A stretch of DNA of 64,000 bases from Haladaptatus litoreus (GTDB lineage: Archaea; Halobacteriota; Halobacteria; Halobacteriales; Haladaptataceae), in assembly GCF_900156425.1 (NCBI RefSeq), contig NZ_FTNO01000004.1, positions 62,001-126,000 of the forward strand, given 5' to 3'. The notes beneath the pieces were generated by a model that saw nothing but the letters and a program-made list of their open reading frames with translations, made no database searches and was not told where the DNA came from. Below, piece by piece: positions 28,583 to 37,682 of this stretch. Each line of letters opens with the position of its first letter. Position 1 is the first letter of the stretch. Position numbers and translations under genes: made by a program.

Positions 28583-29755
28583 ATGAAAGCGGTCATTCTC
28601 GCTGCTGGTGAGGGATCCAGACTTAGACCCCTCACTAATCGTCGTCCAAAACCGATGCTTCCGGTCGGCAATAAACCACTGCTCGAATCGGTCGTCGAAG
28701 CAGTTTCCGCAGCCGGTGTTACTGAGATCGTCCTCGTTGTCGGCTATCAGCGCGAACGAATTCAAAGCTATTTCGGTGATGGCGACCATTGGAACGTAGA
28801 CATTACATACGCAGTCCAGGAAAAACAATTGGGAACTGGACACGCACTCCTCCAAGCTGAGCCGTACATCGATTCAGATTTCATCACGCTAAACGGGGAT
28901 CGCTATATCGAATCACGGATCGTTGAGGATGTAATCGACGAACATCTCGAAACCGGTGAATCATGTCTTGGGGTGACACGCGTTGAGGCACCAAATCGAT
29001 TTGGTGTTGTCGAACTCGATGGCCAGATCATCACCGAGCTCATTGAGAAGCCAATGCCGAAGACGACTCCTTCGAAGCAGATTAACGCTGGCGTATATGC
29101 ATTCACTCCGGAGATATTTTCGGCAGTTCGACAGACTGAGAGCTACGGCGAGCAGGAACTAACAACAACACTTCAGACGCAATCTACGATTCGGCCCCTG
29201 CGGGCAGTCCAGTGCAATTGCTTCTGGGGTGATGTCTCCTATCCGTGGGATCTTCTCTGGCTCAATAACTATGTGTTAGATCAACAAATTGCCCACGACC
29301 CAGAGATTCCCCGGTCAGTCGACATTGCATCGAATACTGTTGTCCATGACAATGTTGTGGTAGATGAGGATGTAACAATTCAACCGGGTGCGACTGTAAG
29401 TCGGGGTACATCACTCGGTGAAAACGTTTCTGTCGGTTCGAATGCCGTCGTCGAGGATGCTGTGGTCTTCCCGGATGCCACTATCGACCCTGGTGCTGTC
29501 ATCCGAAATTGTATCGTTGGGGCAAATGCCACCATCGGCGTAAATACTACTATCGAAGGCGGTAGCGCCGATATCGTACTTGACGACGAAGTTCATACCA
29601 ATGTAATGTTCGGTGGCCTTATCGGGGATAACGCCCATCTTGGAGGGAATGTTACGGTCAAACCTGGTACCATTCTCGGCGAGAGTGTGAGTGTAGATAG
29701 TGGCACAGTTGTCAGTGGACAGGTTGCAGATGGCACGGTTATACAACGAGGTTAA
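28583..29755 (+). CDS. glmU: bifunctional nucleotidyltransferase/acetyltransferase-like protein (GlmU-like)
   Basis: 390 residues from the ATG at 28583 (MKAVILAAGEGSRLRPLT); the ATG at 28571 would add MVST. The N-terminal domain is a sugar-1-phosphate nucleotidyltransferase with RRPKPMLPVGNKP and FGVVELDGQ. The C-terminal domain (about 245-390) is a left-handed beta-helix with hexapeptide repeats (IQPGATVSRG, VSVGSNAVVEDAVVFPDA). Archaeal enzymes of this layout acetylate glucosamine-1-phosphate and make UDP-GlcNAc. The next gene, glmS (three bases after the stop), makes glucosamine-6-phosphate, which strongly supports a UDP-GlcNAc role. A glucose or other sugar substrate is the main alternative. 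Confidence 0.85.
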   Translation: MKAVILAAGEGSRLRPLTNRRPKPMLPVGNKPLLESVVEAVSAAGVTEIVLVVGYQRERIQSYFGDGDHWNVDITYAVQEKQLGTGHALLQAEPYIDSDFITLNGDRYIESRIVEDVIDEHLETGESCLGVTRVEAPNRFGVVELDGQIITELIEKPMPKTTPSKQINAGVYAFTPEIFSAVRQTESYGEQELTTTLQTQSTIRPLRAVQCNCFWGDVSYPWDLLWLNNYVLDQQIAHDPEIPRSVDIASNTVVHDNVVVDEDVTIQPGATVSRGTSLGENVSVGSNAVVEDAVVFPDATIDPGAVIRNCIVGANATIGVNTTIEGGSADIVLDDEVHTNVMFGGLIGDNAHLGGNVTVKPGTILGESVSVDSGTVVSGQVADGTVIQRG

Positions 29756-29758
29756 TTC

Positions 29759-31561
29759 ATGTGTGGAATAACAGGCTATATCGGAGACGGTGATTGTTCG
29801 GCGATTGTTGCACAGAGTCTGAAGAATCTAGAGTATCGTGGCTATGACTCAGCTGGCGTTGCACTCCTCGATGATTCTCTTCATATTCATAAACAAAGCG
29901 GGCAGATTGATGATCTGACGGTTCCATCAATGCCGAATGCGACCTGTGGGATCGGCCATACACGCTGGAGTACACACGGTGCCCCAACGGACGCGAACGC
30001 TCACCCGCACTCTGACTGTACTGGCCAAGTCGCAGTCGTCCATAACGGCATCATCGATAACTACGAAACCTTCAAACGGGAACTCATTGATGACCACAGG
30101 TTTACGAGCGAGACCGATACTGAGGTGATTGCACATCTTATTGAGGACGCTCTTGGTGAGGGACTTACCCTCCGCCAAGCCGTTGAGAACGTTGTTTCGA
30201 CGCTTGAGGGAAGTTTTGCAATTGCCGTGACCGCTGTAGGCTTTGATGGTATTGTCGCCGCCCGTCAAGATAGCCCACTTGTTATCGGCCATGGTGAGAA
30301 TGAAACCTTTTTGGGAAGCGATGTCACGGCGTTCGTAGAACACACCCAAACAGTCACATTCCTTGAAGATGGTGATCTCGCGCATATCACGGCAGACGGT
30401 GTGATAATCAAAAATGGCGATATGGCGGTTGACCGCGAGCGTCAAACCGTTGAGTGGGATGCAGATGCGGCTGAAAAGGGTGGTTATGAACACTATATGC
30501 GCAAAGAAATTCACGAACAACCACACGCGGTTCGGCAGGCACTCTCTGGCCGTGTTGACGAATTCGCTGGGACGGTCGACCTCGATTTATCGATATCAAA
30601 AGAGTATTATCACTCTCTTGACGAAATTCAAATCATCGCGTGCGGGACGTCATACTATGCTGGTCTATATGCTGCTGAACTGCTCGAGCAGTACGCAGAC
30701 GTCCGTGTCTCGGTTCATATTGCAAGTGAATATGAATTCCGTGCAAACCGTGACCCATGGCGAACACTTGTCGTTGCTGTTACCCAGAGCGGTGAGACAG
30801 CCGATACATTACGTGCACTCAGGAAAGCTGACGGTGCGGGTGCCCGAACACTTGCGGTGACGAATACAGTCGGATCAACAATGGCTCGTGAAGCCGATGA
30901 TACGGTTTATATCCGATCTGGCCCAGAAATCGGCGTTGCTGCAACCAAAACGTTTGCTTCGCAAGTGACGACACTGACCCTCTTAACCGTCTACTTTGGC
31001 CGACAGCGAAATACCCTTTCTTCGAATGAGGCCTCAACGATCCTGAAAGAATTGTCCGATCTTCCCGGAGCTATCCAACAAGTGTTGGACGCTGAATCCA
31101 TCGTCCGTGAAACAGCCGAAGAGTTCGCTGACAGCGATGCCTTCTTCTTTATTGGTCGTCGCTTCGGGTATCCAGTCGCGCTTGAAGGCGCATTGAAACT
31201 CAAAGAAATCTCCTACGACCACGCAGAGGGATTTGCTAGTGGAGAACTCAAGCACGGACCACTTGCACTTGTTACGGAGAATACACCTGTACTTGCCATC
31301 TTGACCGAGGGAACAAGTGCTCATGAAACGCTGCACAACGTAAAGGAAGTCGAATCACGTGGGGCACCAGCTATCGGTGTCTCCTCAGAAACTGATCTGA
31401 ACCCTGTGTTCGATACTGTCTTGGAGGTTCCAAACGTGGGTCTGATGGAACCAGTCGTCGCGAACGTCTATCTTCAATTGTTCGCATATCACGTTGCAAG
31501 CCAAAAAGACCGATCCATCGACAAACCTCGGAATCTCGCGAAAAGTGTTACCGTCGAATAA
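29759..31561 (+). CDS. glmS: glutamine-fructose-6-phosphate aminotransferase (isomerising)
   Basis: 600 residues, full length. It begins MCGITGYIGDG, so after Met removal Cys is the N-terminal nucleophile of the glutaminase domain (1-about 220; NLEYRGYDSAGVAL, HTRWSTHG). Two SIS sugar-isomerase domains follow (IIACGTSYYAGLYAAEL; VAVTQSGETADTL; FIGRRFGYPVALEGALKLKE) and the end KPRNLAKSVTVE is the conserved C-tail. It makes glucosamine-6-phosphate from fructose-6-phosphate and glutamine. It lies three bases after the glmU-like gene, and the two form an operon supplying UDP-GlcNAc to the glycan cluster. Confidence 0.96.
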   Translation: MCGITGYIGDGDCSAIVAQSLKNLEYRGYDSAGVALLDDSLHIHKQSGQIDDLTVPSMPNATCGIGHTRWSTHGAPTDANAHPHSDCTGQVAVVHNGIIDNYETFKRELIDDHRFTSETDTEVIAHLIEDALGEGLTLRQAVENVVSTLEGSFAIAVTAVGFDGIVAARQDSPLVIGHGENETFLGSDVTAFVEHTQTVTFLEDGDLAHITADGVIIKNGDMAVDRERQTVEWDADAAEKGGYEHYMRKEIHEQPHAVRQALSGRVDEFAGTVDLDLSISKEYYHSLDEIQIIACGTSYYAGLYAAELLEQYADVRVSVHIASEYEFRANRDPWRTLVVAVTQSGETADTLRALRKADGAGARTLAVTNTVGSTMAREADDTVYIRSGPEIGVAATKTFASQVTTLTLLTVYFGRQRNTLSSNEASTILKELSDLPGAIQQVLDAESIVRETAEEFADSDAFFFIGRRFGYPVALEGALKLKEISYDHAEGFASGELKHGPLALVTENTPVLAILTEGTSAHETLHNVKEVESRGAPAIGVSSETDLNPVFDTVLEVPNVGLMEPVVANVYLQLFAYHVASQKDRSIDKPRNLAKSVTVE

Positions 31562-31729
31562 GTTGGAGTAGCGGTGTCTCTAGGATAAAATAGATTAATT
31601 GGGGGCATGTGGATAGTAGTAATACCACTACGAGTATCGGAAGAAAGCAATATTTGGAACTTCAGTGCCTTGGATCTATTATTATCAAATCAATTCCTCA
31701 TCAAAAACAATAATATGAAAACCACCGTC

Positions 31730-31900
31730 TTAAAGTGGTTCACGCCAATCAGATATAAGCCAGTTCTTTGCGTCTGCAAAACGACCTTTGGAGATAAGGT
31801 AGATAGTAACTAACACGATAATTAAAAGGGTTATCGTGAACGAAACTGCCTTTAGAATTATCATTTCAAATAAACTATGGTAGTTAGACATATTCTCCAT
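31730..31900 (-). CDS. small single-pass membrane protein
   Basis: A 56-residue frame starts MENMSNYHSLFEMIILKAVS, has one strong helix (FTITLLIIVLVTIYLIS) and ends with a charged cytoplasmic tail (KGRFADAKNWLISDWREPL). The organisation is that of a genuine small membrane protein, and it fills most of the gap between glmS and tbp. No family is recognised. Confidence 0.45.
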   Translation of the reverse strand: MENMSNYHSLFEMIILKAVSFTITLLIIVLVTIYLISKGRFADAKNWLISDWREPL

Positions 31901-32050
31901 ATGTATTTAACATACAACTCGACAGTTGACACACCTAAGCAAATATTTTCCGCTTTGCACCGAGAGTTATGACATGAGGTAACATTATAATAAAATATTA
32001 TATTCGGTATATTTACCGGCCATTATTTATTTAGACTGAATTATATATGA

Positions 32051-32620
32051 CTAATAGTCTGAAAAGCCGAGTTCGGTCAGTCGTGATTTGACCCGCTCGA
32101 CACCAATTTGAGTCTCACTTTCCGTTTTGGCACCAGTGATAATCAGCTTACCATTATTAAATACTAGAATCACAATTGATATCCCATCAGGTCGGTAGAC
32201 AAGTCCCGGGAATTGCTCTGGTTCGTATTCAATCTCCTCAATACCTAGTCCGATGGCAAGCGCATTAAGGTCAAGCGATATTCTAAGATCTGCACTCGAC
32301 ACAAGATTCTGAATTGTGATCGATGGTTGTGCTGTTACTGCGATTCCAAGTGTACGGAGGTGACTGAACAAAATACGATATCCTTCTTCAACATCCTCAA
32401 TACAGTTTGCACCGGTGCTGATGATTTTCCCCGAGCGATACAGTAACATCGTAGCTTGTGTAGTCGGTGACCGAAAGATCACACCAGGAAATTGTTCGTG
32501 ATCATATATTCCTCCCTCTAGATCCGCACCTAACTGTTTGACATCAAGTTCTTGCTTGATTTGAGTGGAAGCAACTATATTCTCAATTGTAGTCGATGTT
32601 GATGCAGATTGCGCCGTCAT
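32051..32620 (-). CDS. tbp: TATA-box binding protein
   Basis: 189 residues with the two imperfect repeats of the TBP saddle. Repeat 1 has IENIVASTQIKQELDVKQL, EQFPGVIFR and GKIISTGANCIEDVEEG; repeat 2 has IQNLVSSADLRISLDLNAL, EQFPGLVYR and GKLIITGAKTESETQIG. It binds box A elements and recruits TFB and RNA polymerase. Haloarchaea often have several tbp copies; this one is next to the glycan cluster and may be a specialised copy. A TATA-like run (CATAAATATAATT on the minus strand) about 20 bases before the ATG suggests a leaderless message. Confidence 0.95.
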   Translation of the reverse strand: MTAQSASTSTTIENIVASTQIKQELDVKQLGADLEGGIYDHEQFPGVIFRSPTTQATMLLYRSGKIISTGANCIEDVEEGYRILFSHLRTLGIAVTAQPSITIQNLVSSADLRISLDLNALAIGLGIEEIEYEPEQFPGLVYRPDGISIVILVFNNGKLIITGAKTESETQIGVERVKSRLTELGFSDY

Positions 32621-32848
32621 TAAATAGCAATTATATTTATGGGCAAAAGTTCAATCGGTACCTGCCATTTAGAGATTCATTACTGCTTAAGATTACAATT
32701 AATGTTGTTATATAATTTGTTATTAAATTCACAGAATATTCACTGCTGCGAATAAATATAACGTCTCCAGAAATGCAGTATGATATATAATTTATTGTTG
32801 AATTATGGCCGATAAAGTATAATAGCTCCCATGGCTATGTGATAGCAG

Positions 32849-33610
32849 ATGGCTATGGCACAGAACAAAAATCGATTAGTTGATCGGACAGTGCTTCCTA
32901 GCGCACAGAGCCATCTTGCTGAAGAAGAATCTAAACTCCAGCTCGAAATCAGTGCCCTCGAGGACTTTCTCAATCGACTCAACGAGATACCAGAGCAGCC
33001 ATATAGAGCTGACGGTGGAACACTAACCGATACATTCCGAACCCAGGAATCACCCACCCATTCCCCACATGAAGCCGTCAAAACTGCGTATCAAGAAACG
33101 GTTTTGGCTGTTGATCATTGGGAAGACGCGTACAATGAGGAAACTGCCCTCGAAAGTATAGAGAATGAGTTTGGCCCCGACGTAGCAACCGGACTCGAGG
33201 GAGGTCCAACAACGTGGTCGCCACTACTTTGGAACCAGCTTCATACTGCGAGTGAAGAGGCCATAGAAACCCGCCAACAAACACTCGAAGTGCTTATGGC
33301 AGAACAACAACAATTCAAGGAGTTACAGTGTTCACTCGACGAGATCGGCGACGAGCTAGCTTTGATTGAACGAGGTCACTATACATTTGATGACCGGAGT
33401 AATCGACTTCAGATAATTCGGGACCAACTTGAGCAGGTGACTCTTAACCAGCAGTCGTATTTGCGACAGCGTGAGACGATGGATGGAAGAAAATTTTTGT
33501 CTATGATCTATGCGAAGCTTGAAACAGACTATCCCGGTTTGTTAGCCCTCACAACAGCACGTCAGATATTCGATCGTATCGAACTCCGCCATTGGGCTGG
33601 ACTGAATTGA
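32849..33610 (+). CDS. coiled-coil protein, haloarchaeal family of unknown function
   Basis: 253 residues, mostly helical and acidic, with predicted coiled coils at about 20-55 and 140-215 (heptad-like QLEISALEDFLNRLNEI; LDEIGDELALIERGHYTF). The C-terminal part, with LRQRETMDGRKFLSMIYAKL and YPGLLALTTARQIFDRI, resembles a haloarchaeal family I recall as DUF7260, but this is from memory and not certain. There is no signal peptide or transmembrane segment. It is divergent from tbp with about 230 bases between; no functional link can be read from the sequence. Confidence 0.65.
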   Translation: MAMAQNKNRLVDRTVLPSAQSHLAEEESKLQLEISALEDFLNRLNEIPEQPYRADGGTLTDTFRTQESPTHSPHEAVKTAYQETVLAVDHWEDAYNEETALESIENEFGPDVATGLEGGPTTWSPLLWNQLHTASEEAIETRQQTLEVLMAEQQQFKELQCSLDEIGDELALIERGHYTFDDRSNRLQIIRDQLEQVTLNQQSYLRQRETMDGRKFLSMIYAKLETDYPGLLALTTARQIFDRIELRHWAGLN

Positions 33611-34090
33611 TAGTTTATCGAGAGTTACTACTTATATCTACCAGCGGAGCAGGCCAAGTGCATCGGGGTATAACCTCGAAGGGTTGACGCCAATTCTTAA
33701 TTAGTTGAATAGTTAAATTCAGATAAATCATTTTCTTATAATAAGGCGGTTCAAGTTTTGCGATCACACGATATAGAACAGCTTTTCGCTCATGATTTAT
33801 TTGGGACTTGTTGCTTCACGATTATCTGTATGAGGTAAACGACGAATTGCGTATCACAGAATAACTTATCTACTATACAAATTCAGTTTACTATAATTAA
33901 TTTAGGTTTATTAGCAATTCTAACCTATACTGGACAGTAGTTGACCGTCGTAACTCCCTGCATTAAGATAGCAAGCAAAACAAGTGATCAATAAACTTAT
34001 CCCTACTACAATTCAATCAGAACCTAATTATAAATTCTATCTTCAACCATCGAAAATAGTATATTTTCGCAGGTTGTCCTATTTTCTCCG
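33611..34090. other. intergenic, 480 bases, nothing recognised
   Basis: A/T-rich DNA between the coiled-coil gene and the M14-like gene. Only a short unsupported frame (33984-34178) was seen. Confidence 0.4.
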
Positions 34091-34930
34091 ATGCTGGACA
34101 ACAGAACTAAAGATAGTAGAGATAATATTAAAAACGAATCAACTAGCTCTCGCCGGCAATTCCTATCAAAGTCAGTAGGAGCACTCACAACCCTCTCAGC
34201 AGTTAAAACTGGGATCGGAGTGACCGCTGCGGAGTCACGTTGGACATATCCTATTCGCGAGGGAACCAAAGACGAAACTGACGTGCATGTAATCGAATCA
34301 GGAAAAACAGGACCGACTGCATACGTCACTGGCGGGTTCCATGGAAATGAGGTGAGCGGCTATTATGCAGCGGATAGTATCACAAACTGGTCAATAGACC
34401 AAGGAAAACTCGTTGTATTGCCGCGAGCAAATCCGGTAGCCATTGAGCGTAAAACATATGTGAATAACAACGGGAACCTCAATCGGCAATTCCCATCTGG
34501 CAAAAAACCGACAACTCCGCTCGCACGCGCGATCTGGAACAGTATTGATCGCCACAATCCGGATACGGTGTTAGCGCTTCATGCGTCTAAGGGTATCTTG
34601 TGGGAAAATGAAGGACCAAAGGGCGTTGGACAGGCTATCTATCCAACTCTTTCAGAAGGATCGAGTGAGGATGCTGCCCAAACTGCAGCCTATCTTAATC
34701 ACTACCACATGCCAGATTCATTTCCTGATTATTATGAGTTCAAACGAGGTAACATCCTTGATGGTAGCCGACCACTTCTTCTCCACAAAGTATCGGCAGA
34801 TCTGCGAATTCCAGGATCACTCATCGAGCCCACAAAGTATGGCACTGACGTAAAACAGCGCGTCAACTGGCACCTAAACATTGTACGACATCTACTTCGT
34901 CGGCAAGGTATTGATCGAACATATAGCTGA
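34091..34930 (+). CDS. Tat-exported M14-type (AstE/AspA-like) metal-dependent deacylase
   Basis: 279 residues. A Tat signal lies near the N-terminus (SSRRQFLSKSVGALTTLSAV, 19-38). The zinc site looks complete: GGFHGNE gives H84 and E87, and LALHASKG gives H164; a Glu in GSLIEPTKYG near 256 could be the general base. This is the layout of succinylglutamate desuccinylase/aspartoacylase-type M14 enzymes, which cut amide bonds of N-acyl amino acids or C-terminal residues. Being exported, it probably acts on peptides or cell-wall amides outside. A paralogue at 39307-40185 shares the whole core (KLVVLP..NPVAI, QAIYPT) but has lost the first zinc ligand. Confidence 0.8.
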   Translation: MLDNRTKDSRDNIKNESTSSRRQFLSKSVGALTTLSAVKTGIGVTAAESRWTYPIREGTKDETDVHVIESGKTGPTAYVTGGFHGNEVSGYYAADSITNWSIDQGKLVVLPRANPVAIERKTYVNNNGNLNRQFPSGKKPTTPLARAIWNSIDRHNPDTVLALHASKGILWENEGPKGVGQAIYPTLSEGSSEDAAQTAAYLNHYHMPDSFPDYYEFKRGNILDGSRPLLLHKVSADLRIPGSLIEPTKYGTDVKQRVNWHLNIVRHLLRRQGIDRTYS

Positions 34931-35254
34931 ATTATCAATTCTGCGGGCTGCTTTCATTCGCAAATTTCAAATTGAAATGCAAAGCGGATACAAAAATATT
35001 CGAGAAAACGGGGACCAATGATGGTAGGACTAGTTTTTCGTCTCTGTGAGACGACCCACGGTCGTCTCGTCGTATTGTTTGCATCAACTAACTTTATTGT
35101 CTTGATTTATCTATCACTAATTATTAATTGAGAATATTTGGTACTCTTCATTCTGTATGATTTATACTCATGAACAAGGGTAACAAATCAGAGTCTAAAC
35201 AAGACATCAGTGGCGTATTCCAACATCCAATGCGAGGTAAGCAGTGAAAAGGAG
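34931..35254. other. intergenic, 324 bases
   Basis: Contains GTGAGACGACC and GGTCGTCTCGTCGT near 35046-35074, a possible hairpin after the M14-like gene (inverted GAGACGAC), and A/T-rich DNA. A 25-codon frame at 35170-35247 has no support. Confidence 0.35.
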
Positions 35255-36409
35255 TTATTTCAAGAACATTCGGCAGAACTCACCGATAGAGATCGATTGA
35301 CTCCCTGAGTTATCAGCCGACTGTTCAGAGTCGCTGTCTGTCTCGCTATTGGACGAAGTGTTATCGGAAGCACTCGTGTCTTCAGATGGCGAAGAACTTG
35401 ATGACTGATCTTCACTACTCCTGTCGTCGCTGCTGGACGACGAGCCACTACTGGAATTCGAGTCAGCGGACTCCGACCCTTCCGAAGACGAAGAATCCGA
35501 AGACGAAGAATCCGAAGACGAAGAATCCGAAGATGAAGAATCTGATGACGAGGCATCTTCGCTCGCATCACTGTCGGACGAGTCCACCGAGCTGTTATCG
35601 TTATTGGATTCGTCGCTGGATGAGTCGTTATTGTTCTCATCACTAGACGACTCACTATTGCTTTCGTCATCAGATGAGTCGGTGTCTTCCTCGGTATCAG
35701 ACGAGGTAGACGAACTCGAGATTCGACTACCGATCCACTCGAGGAGTTCGTTAGTATCGTGATGTGGCGGGATTGTTTCGCCGTCGAGAACGAGTGTTGG
35801 AGTGAAGGTAACACCATAGTCGCCCGCCGAATAGCGGTTTTGCTCAACCTCGTTATCGTATGTACCAGACGAAGCGCGGTCGATGATCGTACTGCGATCA
35901 GACACACTCGTCGACTGCATTCTGCTTTCCATCTCACTGAACGAGACGTTCCCAGAGATGAGATCTGAGAACATGTAATTGAAGAACTGCCAGTAATCGC
36001 CTGGCGAAACGTCCCAGACACCCATGGCAGCTTCCGAAATCAGGGGGTCACTGTCGGAAATGTAGTGGGTCGAGGTTCCATGGGAGGATGTTCCTGGTGG
36101 CTGGTATGCAAGCGCCCGGAACTGAATGTTGAGATCACCAGAGGCGACATACTCGTTCAATACCGCTTCGAGATTGCCCCCGCGAACAAATTCCTGTGTA
36201 TAGGGGCATTTGAAGTTGCCGTAAAGTTTTGCGGTCGGATTATCCTTGTCCGTCCCCATTGTCGCATACGTGAGTGCGTCTGTATCGTCTGGAACTGGCG
36301 CATTAGAGATCTCTGCCGCACTAGCGGGAATCGTACTGCCAAGGCCGACTGCTGCTACAACACCGGTTGTTTTCAAAAACGTTCTCCGCGAAGTGTTTCG
36401 CTCTGACAT
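35255..36409 (-). CDS. Tat-exported DsbA/thioredoxin-fold protein with Ser/Asp-rich tail
   Basis: 384 residues from the ATG at 36409, which puts the twin-arginine motif at residues 8-12 (SRRTFLK); an ATG six codons earlier is possible. The mature N-terminal domain (about 45-225) is a DsbA-like thioredoxin fold: YGNFKCPYTQEF places C68 in C-P-Y-T, so the second active-site Cys is replaced by Thr, and GVTFTPTLVLDG holds the cis-Pro loop. From about 230 to 365 the protein is almost only Ser, Asp, Glu and Asn, including four SDSSS-type units coded by 15-base tandem repeats (near 35480-35545). A single Cys lies close to the C-terminus (GEFCRMFLK). It may act as a monothiol isomerase or reductase tethered by a flexible acidic linker. 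Confidence 0.8.
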   Translation of the reverse strand: MSERNTSRRTFLKTTGVVAAVGLGSTIPASAAEISNAPVPDDTDALTYATMGTDKDNPTAKLYGNFKCPYTQEFVRGGNLEAVLNEYVASGDLNIQFRALAYQPPGTSSHGTSTHYISDSDPLISEAAMGVWDVSPGDYWQFFNYMFSDLISGNVSFSEMESRMQSTSVSDRSTIIDRASSGTYDNEVEQNRYSAGDYGVTFTPTLVLDGETIPPHHDTNELLEWIGSRISSSSTSSDTEEDTDSSDDESNSESSSDENNNDSSSDESNNDNSSVDSSDSDASEDASSSDSSSSDSSSSDSSSSDSSSSEGSESADSNSSSGSSSSSDDRSSEDQSSSSSPSEDTSASDNTSSNSETDSDSEQSADNSGSQSISIGEFCRMFLK

Positions 36410-36706
36410 CGCTATTAGCCTATTCACCCCGCAATATAGACCCGGTTAATCGTTTGCTGAATTGCGGGATTTTGAACCTTTGCACAACAGTTTTGCTTTT
36501 CTCAACTATAAGCGAGGCAGATCAGTTGAGATTAATTGGTAGTTAAGATTGGGTGACATGGCAAAAATGAAGTTATATACTAGAACTTCTACTAATTTTC
36601 TACTCCACACTAATAGCATAACCTATTGAATGTATTTGCATTATATGCAGAACTTCGGTCAACAGTCATAAATAGTCCGACTGTGAAAATAAGAAAGGTA
36701 GAAAAC

Positions 36707-37537
36707 ATGAATCGACGAACCCTCCTCACAAAAACCGTCCCGATAGGTCTCTTACTCGCTGGCTGTACTTCGCAATCGGATGAGTCTAACAATACGAGCA
36801 CCACACGCAACTCGTCGACAACGACAGCACAAATAACAACATCAGATAGAACATCAGTAACAGAGACGACACGCACACAGACAACAAACTCTGAAACGGA
36901 AGAACCTACATCGACGCCAGAAACTACTACACCAACCCAATCCACGACAACCGAGACTACAACTCCACGCTCCACTCCCGATCATCCCTCTACAAGTGGT
37001 ATTTTTGATGAACCAACGCGTGGACCAACTCCGTTCAGTGCAGACGCAACGTTGATCATCTTTGACGATCCTTCCTGTCCAAATTGTTTGCATTTTGAGC
37101 AAAAGACGTATCCAAAACTTAAGCGCAATTACGTTGACGCCGGAAAACTCTCACTTGTGTATCGATCGTACCCAGTCCTCGAAGAATGGGGAGTACGAGC
37201 AACCTATGCCCTTGAAGCCACATATGGCCGGGACGAGAAGTCATTCTGGGATTTAAAAGAATTTTATTTCGATAACCAAGACTCATTCACTACCAACAAT
37301 GTGTTTTCAAAAACAGAACAATATATTAATAAAAATACATCAATAAGTGGACAAGCGGTTGTTCGTGATGCACAATCAAAAGCACAAAAAGCACAAATTC
37401 AAGAAGATTTGAGTATTGGAGGGAAGGCAGATGTGCGTGGAACCCCGACATTTTTTGCATTCCGCTCGGATGAATATGTTACAGATATTGTAGGGAGACA
37501 GAGCTATAGTATATTCAAGAACGTACTCGGGTTGTGA
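36707..37537 (+). CDS. DsbA-like thiol-disulfide lipoprotein
   Basis: 276 residues from the ATG at 36707, chosen because it gives a lipoprotein signal (RRTLLTK, then GLLLAGC with lipobox Cys20). A Thr/Ser/Glu-rich linker (about 25-95) leads to a thioredoxin-fold domain: FDDPSCPNCLHF carries the C124-x-x-C127 pair, and ADVRGTPTFFAF holds the cis-Pro loop. It is probably anchored outside the membrane by a lipid and oxidises or isomerises disulfides in secreted proteins. Its stop codon TGA (37535-37537) is the first triplet of a decayed IS right end. It is divergent from the C-P-Y-T relative at 35255. Confidence 0.87.
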   Translation: MNRRTLLTKTVPIGLLLAGCTSQSDESNNTSTTRNSSTTTAQITTSDRTSVTETTRTQTTNSETEEPTSTPETTTPTQSTTTETTTPRSTPDHPSTSGIFDEPTRGPTPFSADATLIIFDDPSCPNCLHFEQKTYPKLKRNYVDAGKLSLVYRSYPVLEEWGVRATYALEATYGRDEKSFWDLKEFYFDNQDSFTTNNVFSKTEQYINKNTSISGQAVVRDAQSKAQKAQIQEDLSIGGKADVRGTPTFFAFRSDEYVTDIVGRQSYSIFKNVLGL

Positions 37538-37668
37538 ACTACTCCCATCTATGCGCGTTGCACATTGAGGACAAAGATTCCTGTTTTGATGATACACCTC
37601 GTAAAGACGATCGTGTGCTCAGAGAGCACAGTCTCCACAGATATTGGCTTGAGATAGTTTGTCTCACG
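37535..37668 (-). mobile_element. decayed type-beta TnpB right end
   Basis: TGAACTACTCCCATC, a decayed version of the TGAACTACCCCACCC end, begins at the DsbA stop codon. It is followed by GCGCGTTGCACATTGAGGAC and CACAGTCTCCACAG, matching degraded parts of the tnpB 3' end that follows intact at 37669. An old copy thus lies directly next to a young one. Confidence 0.55.
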
Positions 37669-37682
37669 TGACCTACCCCGCC

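Noticed and set aside
5627..31561. AglB-type oligosaccharyltransferase within the glycan cluster
   Set aside because: No protein here has the WWDYG-type motif or the needed length; both large membrane proteins are ligase-like.
35470..35560. Tandem 15-base repeats (GAAGACGAAGAATCC type) resembling a CRISPR or VNTR array
   Set aside because: They are in frame and encode the Ser/Asp repeats of the DsbA-like protein; no spacers of even length exist.
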